DNA from: Bolinopsis microptera
Lineage: Eukaryota > Ctenophora > Tentaculata > Lobata > Bolinopsidae
Direction of reading: 5' to 3'
Assembly: GCF_026151205.1 (NCBI RefSeq)
Contig: NC_087075.1
Location: 7,396,858 to 7,460,857 of the forward strand
Length of the DNA: 64,000 bases
The notes below the pieces were generated by a model. It searched no databases and was not told where the DNA came from. It saw only the letters and a program-made list of their open reading frames with translations. A program made the position numbers and the translations under genes. Shown piece after piece: positions 60,401 to 64,000 of the stretch; positions within the stretch are counted from its first letter, which is position 1, and the number at the start of each line of letters is the position of its first letter.

Positions 60401-62716
60401 AGTTGATTGCTCCTGTTTATTGGAAAATAAATTTATTTTCATTATTATGTCATTGCGATTTTATGAATAGTTGTCTGTTAATAATAATAGTAAAGAATTT
60501 ATTGACAAGATATGATAATTGTGAACTATGCATCTATGATAGGCTACAAATACACATGTTTTATAACCAATTAGCTAGAGCTAGATAATAGTTTATTTAT
60601 AGCCCTGAATAACGTAATTGTTTTCAGCGCCTCCCAACTGAAACAAGGGAATTAGCACAGAGACTTCTGGAGAACGAGGCGTGCATGGGCTCCGTCCGGC
60701 CAACTAAGGGACCCCCTGAAAACATGTGGGTTTCATCTTGTGTCTTATCTTTTGATTTTAGCATGATCTTTTAATTTTATCTTATCTTTTATCCTATAAC
60801 ATTATGATCTTATATTTTTTCTTCTTTGATTTTATTTCAATCATTAGTTTATCAACCTCAAATTCTTGGTAAGTTAATGATCCATCTTTTAAGCCGTTCA
60901 GAAACCACAAAAGAGCTTATCAATTTATCATGATCACATCTAATTTGAGAATTTACAGTTTTAATTAGATGTAAAGCTTCCAAATCTGCTTTGACCTCAT
61001 TATTTAAGTGCTGCACTAAAAGAGTGCTTGTGATCGCAGCTAACGTCATGATGTACAACGCCCAGTATTCCGAAATGACCTAAAGTTAATTAATAGTTTA
61101 ATTGGCTAATTAATTAATTAACTGCCCTAATCCACAGAGACGAAGTGAAATTCCCACGGTTGCGAGAGTACCGAGTTAGTGAGTTACTCGAGGGTTACGG
61201 TATAAATCTCCAGTCTCGGAAACCTAGCATCACCATGGAACCTCGTAAGTCAGCTCTGTTAAAGCCACAACTTTTGTTTTTGTTTCGAAGTCTGTTTTAC
61301 CCTTACAACAACTTTTACCTTTACTAAAAGTCCTAATACGACTCAAGTACAGTAAATCCCCGATTTACCGCAAACCCCGATTTACCGCAAACCCCGATTT
61401 CCCCCAAACTCCGCGGTAAATCGGGGTTTTACTTTGATATATTATTTGAATAACGTAGTCTGTGAGAGATACACCATTACAACACACCGCTCGCGCTCTT
61501 TACCCTGTAAAATAGTACTTTATACTTTTATACGATATGACACGTCTGTCTAGACACCTTGTTACTGCTAGTCACCAGTTACAACTGGCAACTGGTTATT
61601 ACTGGTAACTGGTTATTACTGGTAACTGGTTATTACTGGTAACTGGTTATTACTGGTAACTGGTTATTACTGGTAACTGGTTATTACTGGTAACTGGTTA
61701 TTACTGGTAACTGGTTATTACTGGTAACTACGCTGTAAACTTTAAGTTCTGTACCAACCAACTGTAAGCCTCTGATTCCCACGTTAGCCATCATCGTAGT
61801 CTGATCAATACCCAAAATTTAATGACGGAAATGACTGAAAGAAGGCAGGGGATAACCACGATTTACACGATTAGAAAATCTATTTGTTATACAGGAATAA
61901 TTACAATTGTAAAGTATGAAATATCTTACTTCCCTCTGAAGTAGAACACTAACAGTTGATGAGAGAGCTTCAAACATGGCGATGGAGGGAAGCGGTGGCT
62001 CACCGCAGGGAGGTAAATCAATACCTGTATCGCGATGGTAACCATTTCCAACCATTTCAACCGGCCTTCCGAAAGTTACTAAATACTTCTGAAACCAAAA
62101 CAAGCATTCAAGCCTGACTGTGTCCGAAAACCCTACCTGGGTCCTCAACAGAAATTTTAACACTGTATGCTGATTGCTGAGTACAGATAATCTTTGCAAT
62201 TTGTCAGGATTTACCATTTTCCCGCCCTCCTGAAATAATATCTGTACATGTAAAATGTACCGCCGCGACAAAGGGGAAGAGTTATATGTGTGTTGACTGT
62301 GCGGTGTGTGTGTCAGTGTGAGCGTAATAACTTTGTACAGTTTAGTACGGGTTTGTTTAACACTTTGTATCCTCTACTCAAAATAAATTTAGTGTTGTCT
62401 CAGTTCGTTAGTTTGGAACTTTGAGAAGTCTCTGTTTATTAACTATGTGTACATCTGTAATTCATAATATATATCGAGCGGTAATGTTATATTTATCTAT
62501 TTTAAACTGCTCACTTAATCTATCGATTAGTTAATTAATCGATTATTTTCTTCAGATTGTACGGAAGCGAAGTCGATAATCAAAGACCGAGCGTTACCAG
62601 GCGAGGTTCTCCCATACCGAACCGCTAAAAAGAAGATAGAACTCCGGAAAATGAACAACGCTCTTTTGAACTGCCTGACGGCCATGTTCAGCAATCAGAT
62701 ATTCAACGCTCGGAAG
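39082..62716 (+). CDS. SBF1: SBF1/SBF2 (MTMR5/13) homologue, 5' part of gene
   Basis: Fifteen exons chain in phase to 617 codons, from an ATG to the SBF2 domain. Upstream DENN (exons 2-4) has LQRFPKEDWE, FCQPGGWKTY and GPKCFTILSSFPF; core DENN (exons 5-9) has LQLVSAMITDHKIMFISS and HYVFVPVLPNCLL; downstream DENN (exons 10-12) has LILDPKYLLSDLAF and DKEIRA. The SBF2 region begins in exons 13-15. SBF proteins are catalytically dead myotubularins that bind active MTMR partners and act through DENN as Rab exchange factors (Rab28 for SBF1, Rab21 for SBF2/fly Sbf). The GRAM, pseudophosphatase and PH parts must lie beyond 64,000. Whether it is SBF1 or SBF2 cannot be decided; one ancestral gene is likely in invertebrates. 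Confidence 0.92.
39291..39379 (+). CDS. SBF1: SBF exon 2: uDENN
   Basis: Encodes GSGVQGRVLQRFPKEDWEGF and EFPEDGIVK, the signature start of the SBF uDENN. Donor GTAAGT. Confidence 0.93.
39651..39844 (+). CDS. SBF1: SBF exon 3: uDENN
   Basis: Encodes FCQPGGWKTYNYPRPPE, FNFVFTNVEGAYTYVTCLSV. Ends in phase 2 at a weak GTTTAA donor; reading on hits TGA within four codons. Confidence 0.9.
40021..40132 (+). CDS. SBF1: SBF exon 4: uDENN end
   Basis: Too short for an automatic open-frame call. Acceptor ATAACCTCAG; encodes SDSKRASLATSSELPQTVYG, then PKCFTILSSFPFYDTFR, matching the conserved APKxxxLxSxxxxxxFR of DENN proteins. Phase 2 in, phase 0 out (AGG/GTCAGT). Confidence 0.87.
40655..40915. repeat. 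17-bp quasi-palindromic array at exon 5 acceptor
   Basis: About 15 units of GTAACAGTGTTACCCCC, in which GTAAC and GTTAC are complementary, so each unit can form a small hairpin. The array replaces the expected polypyrimidine tract and stops within 6 bp of the exon 5 acceptor CATCACAG. Confidence 0.93.
40922..41032 (+). CDS. SBF1: SBF exon 5: core DENN start
   Basis: Encodes ECLCELYSRFIENSKVMNE and GVENIIATLLATE, aligning with the conserved helix after the uDENN. 37 codons, phase 0. Confidence 0.9.
41704..41839 (+). CDS. SBF1: SBF exon 6: core DENN
   Basis: Encodes VPDHHSIERPLIIDLEGRAI and PPYTGTSVYNLVSTI. Phase 1 at GTTAGT. Confidence 0.88.
41840..43700 (+). other. SBF intron 6
   Basis: 1.86 kb, no exon seen. 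Near 42490-42555 three copies of GTAACTATGGTAACTAGTAG are bracketed by CTCGAG. The rest is AT-rich. Confidence 0.6.
43701..43833 (+). CDS. SBF1: SBF exon 7: core DENN
   Basis: Encodes GHTLQLVSAMITDHKIMFIS and TLLSAASAALSLIYPLTV, the best conserved DENN block (human: ALTEHKVLFLS). Phase 2 out. Confidence 0.94.
44172..44292 (+). CDS. SBF1: SBF exon 8: core DENN
   Basis: Encodes RHYVFVPVLPNCLLAVVGSP and TPYVTGIHVSSHN, matching the YVPxLP...L.TPxPFIxGV motif. Confidence 0.94.
44293..45336 (+). other. SBF intron 8
   Basis: Contains the hairpin at 45028-45114 and a 24-bp direct duplication (TAATATTGGTGCTTAA) near 44597-44642. Confidence 0.6.
45028..45114. repeat. Long hairpin, about 42-bp arms
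   Basis: Left arm 45028-45069 (CTGAGTAATGAGGGAGG...) pairs with right arm 45072-45114 with few mismatches and a 2-nt loop containing complementary CCATGGG. It lies within SBF intron 8. It is either a palindromic MITE or a hairpin RNA source. Confidence 0.8.
45337..45453 (+). CDS. SBF1: SBF exon 9: core DENN end
   Basis: Encodes GQTVIVDIDSGTLKIPQDIE and IPELPVSFRKYLTQCLK, matching VDLDxGxxxIP...LPxP. Donor GTTTGA is weak. Confidence 0.92.
45638..45736 (+). CDS. SBF1: SBF exon 10: dDENN start
   Basis: Encodes LILDPKYLLSDLAFAPTPRT and NVQDKEIRA; DKEIRAVF is a conserved dDENN motif split over the splice site. Confidence 0.93.
46615..48352. repeat. 32-bp minisatellite, about 54 copies
   Basis: Unit GTCCAGCCCAGGGGAGGTGA followed by GGTTGTAGTGTT. 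A higher-order variant with an inserted TACTTTG block recurs at regular 2-unit spacing at the right end (about 47980-48340), showing later homogenisation. The long minus-strand open frames (WTTLQPHLPWAGQ repeats) are array artefacts. Confidence 0.95.
48455..48489. repeat. (GT)n microsatellite
   Basis: About 17 GT units downstream of the minisatellite. Confidence 0.93.
49228..49335. repeat. Dispersed repeat family C, copy 2
   Basis: Same block order as 38893-39005, in the same orientation. Confidence 0.65.
49439..49564 (+). CDS. SBF1: SBF exon 11: dDENN
   Basis: Encodes VFMQFFSWMLAQYRCCLVVV and RSHPKPVIVFNDKRFLEIRS, matching the conserved VFxxxFxxLxxGYRxCLxxxRxHPxPxIxFxKxxF. 42 codons, phase 0. 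Confidence 0.95.
50955..51358. repeat. 11-bp tandem array (CATACCTAGTG)
   Basis: About 36 units of CATACCTAGTR and variants such as CATTCCGAGTA and CATACCTATTCCTAAGG. Same 11-bp period as the arrays at 26535, 28505 and 30041, but unrelated in sequence. Confidence 0.92.
52127..52207 (+). repeat. Dispersed repeat family A, copy 2
   Basis: TCTCGCTCGAATGACTTAA, TTTGGGTATATTTTAATGTC, GTAATAAAAGAATTTATTTA match 10570-10655. Confidence 0.55.
52970..53050. repeat. Dispersed repeat family B, copy 2
   Basis: TTAACCTGGTAACCTTGT and TCTAACTGCACATCAACATTT match about 7810-7905. Confidence 0.5.
53526..54027. repeat. Tandem duplication, 185 bp at 317-bp period
   Basis: 53526-53710 and 53843-54027 are nearly identical (both start ATTATAAATCAAGAGGCTTG and end CATATATACTAG), with only a couple of substitutions seen (GAGTTG/GAGCTG, GTCACAT/GGCACAT). 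A constant offset of 317 shows no indels, so it is recent. Confidence 0.9.
54836..54843. repeat. hAT target-site duplication, left
   Basis: GTCATGAC, identical to 56407-56414 and fitting the hAT consensus nTnnnnAn. Confidence 0.88.
54902..55123 (-). pseudogene. BED zinc-finger fragment of hAT transposase
   Basis: The N-terminal part reads KSKTSSVWLFYSGENGIPYA, then SCNKCSMKIKREKEGN: the aromatic, W-x-x-(F/Y) and CxxC of a BED finger. It then runs into the CCGG-rich subterminal repeats (RQNPA repeats) before the His residues that would complete the finger. It is therefore a transposase N-terminus cut off by internal deletion, pointing outward toward the left end. Confidence 0.82.
55521..56262. 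repeat. Three tandem units of about 250 bp inside the hAT element
   Basis: Starts at about 55521, 55770 and 56024 each begin GAAAATATTTT and contain CACAATTCTGGACT, GGTTTCCCCCGGTAATG, CACGAGCTCGGAAGCGGGAG and CTCGAGAACGACTC. A fourth unit begins but degrades at 56227-56262. The overlapping minus-strand frames are shadows of this repeat. Confidence 0.9.
56407..56414. repeat. hAT target-site duplication, right
   Basis: GTCATGAC, identical to the left copy. Confidence 0.88.
56586..56750. repeat. GC-rich nested-palindrome element
   Basis: An outer stem CGCGGGCGGAA (56602-56612) with TTCCGCCCGCG (56726-56736), extended by ATCACC (56589-56594) with GGTGAT (56743-56748), encloses three hairpins. 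These are a perfect 26-bp palindrome at 56615-56640, an 8-bp stem ATATGTCC/GGACATAT with a GGGC/GCCC inner stem (56642-56678), and CGTATAGCAC/GTGCTATACG with an inner GGGCCC pair (56682-56721). The layout is a cloverleaf-like four-way structure in single-stranded form. Confidence 0.88.
56754..57316. mobile_element. Inverted-repeat element abutting the nested palindrome
   Basis: ATTATATCCACCAGCGGGCG at the left and CGCACGCTGGTGGATATAAT at the right pair with one mismatch. TA dinucleotides flank TCCACC...GGTGGA, compatible with a TA target. Near the right end AGCGGGCTGGTGAGAGCCCGCT forms an 8-bp hairpin, and GCGGGCT recurs several times. No transposase. Confidence 0.6.
58490..58592. repeat. Short tandem repeat with GATTGG motifs
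   Basis: Three units of about 35 bp share GGATCCTGATTGGTTTAAA and TATCACGTGTT. Confidence 0.6.
59446..59466. repeat. Poly-G run at a hairpin
   Basis: About 21 G residues. The preceding sequence CCCCCAAATAAG and CTTATTGGGGG are complementary, so the run grew at one side of a small inverted repeat. Confidence 0.9.
59597..59756. repeat. 41-bp tandem array
   Basis: About four units of GGAGGATATTGTACAAGGTG followed by TGCGTCAGTAACCATGGAAAC. Confidence 0.9.
60166..60318 (+). CDS. SBF1: SBF exon 12: dDENN end
   Basis: Encodes NEQIVLRLFETMAFCNFIED and PPYRVSTLFDELARG, matching the human FLMKVLEGMAFAGF...PYRATDLFDEL. 51 codons, phase 0. Confidence 0.95.
60628..60725 (+). CDS. SBF1: SBF exon 13
   Basis: Encodes RLPTETRELAQRLLENEACM and VRPTKGPPEN, matching the human VQELAEQLYKNE region. 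Phase 2 out at GTGGGT. Confidence 0.9.
61138..61244 (+). CDS. SBF1: SBF exon 14
   Basis: Encodes DEVKFPRLREYRVSELLEGY and RKPSITMEP; FPRL is conserved (human PFPRLDE). Phase 1 out at GTAAGT. Confidence 0.85.
61348..61432. mobile_element. Tiny pogo/Tigger-like MITE
   Basis: TACAGTAAATCCCCGATTTA at the left and TAAATCGGGGTTTTAC at the right are inverted, with two extra CAAACCCCGATTTACCG copies inside. Related to 13780-13855. Confidence 0.65.
61578..61727. repeat. 17-bp tandem array
   Basis: About nine units of AACTGGTTATTACTGGT in SBF intron 14. Each unit is partly self-complementary (AACTGGT/ACTGGT direct; ACCAGT in complement). Confidence 0.92.
61819..62271 (-). other. Unidentified 150-codon antisense open frame
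   Basis: An uninterrupted minus-strand frame in SBF intron 14 with less AT-rich composition than its surroundings. It contains FQKYLVTFGRPVEMVGNGYH and DLPPCGEPPLPSIAMFEALS. I do not recognise a domain, signal peptide or catalytic motif. It could be a retrotransposon remnant or a single-exon gene, or chance. A long stop-free frame is uncommon at this base composition. Confidence 0.25.
62556..62716 (+). CDS. SBF1: SBF exon 15: SBF2 domain start
   Basis: Encodes CTEAKSIIKDRALPGEVLPY, then ELRKMNNALLNCLTAMFSNQ and IFNARK, aligning with the human [22 protein letters not shown] at the start of the SBF2 domain. Ends in phase 0 at GTGATA; the next exon is not seen in the window. Confidence 0.88.
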
Positions 62717-64000
62717 GTGATAAGATAAGCCGAAAATATGTTAGGAATTCAAAAGGGGGGTCCAGATATGACATATTTAATATAATATGACATGTGTAGT
62801 AAGTGTTGAGATTGAGAGTAAATTGGGTAAACCGTAAACGACACTTTTCCCGAAACGTATCTGATAACTGATTCGTAGTCCTCAGGAATGTCACTAAGTA
62901 TTTATTTGACCCATAATAAAAAATGAACACTGTAATGCATAGTTTCCAATTATAAACGTTGCTGGTGGTACATTCCATTCATCTGTTAAGAACTTGATTT
63001 CTTGAATAATCTGTAACCATAATAAAAAATGAACACTGTAATGCATAGTTTCCAATTATAAACGTTGCTGGTGGTACATTCCATTCATCTGTTTAGAACT
63101 TGATTTCTTGAATAATCTGTAACTTTTTTTCGGATTCCAGAAATAAGCTAGGAAATTCCTAGTACAGCTACATATTACAAATGCAGTGTATTGAGCAAAT
63201 TCAATTTGCCCGTCATAAACGTCCGAGGTTGATTAAATCATACTGTACGATATTATAAGTATTCAGCAAATTTCATTCACAAGTATTCACAATATGTGTA
63301 CCGGAATACAAGTGCGAGTTTATATAATAGTTGCACCTGATAATATGGTACTAGGTGAGAAGCGCGAGTCATATCCACACTAGATAATCCGACTGAAGCT
63401 AATCAGACGCTACCGAACATGGAATGCCTCGCTCGGGTGGTACAACGCAGTAGAGACACGGCGTCCGGATCTGCACGGCACATGGAATGTTTAAAGATTG
63501 GCCCATGGCCATATGATGTGATACCTGCGAGAGCCCGGAATGAGAGGTTCTTTAAAGTTGTCGGTCACACTAGATAATCCTCTCCTGAAAACACTTGATA
63601 AAATGATTCACACGAGTGTTTTAACAAAAATCCGTTCCTGCAACCCAGGAATATATCACCCACAATCCTGCAAAACTCTACAATCTACATGTTTCAAATA
63701 TATAGGAGGAATGTTTGTCAGAAGAATACTAGACATCACTCGGACGACTATTATAGCAGAATATCTCACATCTCACACACAAACCACCCAGTTATATAAC
63801 CGTCACAAGCTCACACACACATATCACACCTGATATACATTACTTTCACACCCGCATTCCGGGAAGTGTTGAGAGTTTGGTCGTCATTTGAATGCCGTGT
63901 GTACGGTGCAGTGGAGAGAACATCAGGAGTTCCCATGTGTAGTTGGGAAGTGGGAATGTGGGATGCATGTATTATTTAAGAGGTGGAATGTACGTGAGAT
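62717..64000 (+). other. SBF intron 15, continues off window
   Basis: No further SBF exon recognised. Open frames here show no myotubularin or SBF2 similarity. Contains the 106-bp tandem duplication. Confidence 0.6.
62911..63122. repeat. 106-bp tandem duplication
   Basis: 62911-63016 and 63017-63122 (starting CCATAATAAAAAATGAACAC) are head-to-tail copies with one substitution seen (TTAAGAAC/TTTAGAAC). A very recent duplication. Confidence 0.92.

Noticed and set aside
63540-63833. 97-codon open frame after SBF exon 15
   Set aside because: No similarity to the SBF2 domain and low-complexity Thr/His C-terminus; not supported as the next exon.

Overview
This is AT-rich animal (metazoan) genomic DNA, not bacterial or viral. 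The real genes are split by GT-AG introns, their products are animal-type proteins (LDL-receptor class A, EGF and YWTD beta-propeller modules; a DENN-domain SBF protein), and the introns are full of minisatellites and transposon remnants. Protein divergence and the repeat content suggest a non-vertebrate, perhaps an early-branching marine animal; I cannot name the species.

Layout. 1-18.3 kb: no convincing exon; a 47-bp minisatellite (about 3.8-4.9 kb), a 5'-truncated non-LTR retrotransposon with a perfect 14-bp target-site duplication (12.3-12.9 kb), a 31-bp-arm hairpin (11.8 kb), pogo/Tigger-like inverted termini (13.8 kb) and microsatellites. 18.3-31.3 kb, + strand: the 3' part of an LRP gene of LRP4-like architecture. 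I traced 23 exons whose phases all chain except for one 1-nt break in exon 17. Domain order is LDLa x2, EGF/EGF-Ca, four YWTD propellers each followed by an EGF, a further EGF, TM and a short tail. Two tandem exons each encode the last EGF cysteine plus a transmembrane helix, and using both creates an immediate stop, so they should be mutually exclusive. The signal peptide exon was not found.

31.5-39.1 kb: intergenic, rich in inverted-repeat elements (34.6-36.5 kb) and with a tRNA-derived SINE (38.1 kb). 39.1-62.7 kb and beyond, + strand: the 5' part of an SBF1/SBF2 (MTMR5/MTMR13) gene, 15 phase-consistent exons from the ATG through the tripartite DENN region into the SBF2 domain; the pseudophosphatase and PH parts lie past the window. 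Its introns hold a 1.7-kb 32-bp minisatellite, a 1.56-kb hAT element with a BED-finger remnant and perfect 8-bp duplication, a GC-rich nested-palindrome element, a long hairpin and several duplications.

The two genes are neighbours on the same strand, with no sign of a shared pathway. The best leads are the duplicated TM exons, the exon-17 frame break in an otherwise intact LRP gene, the tandem repeats that lie flush against splice sites, and the complete, datable transposon insertions.
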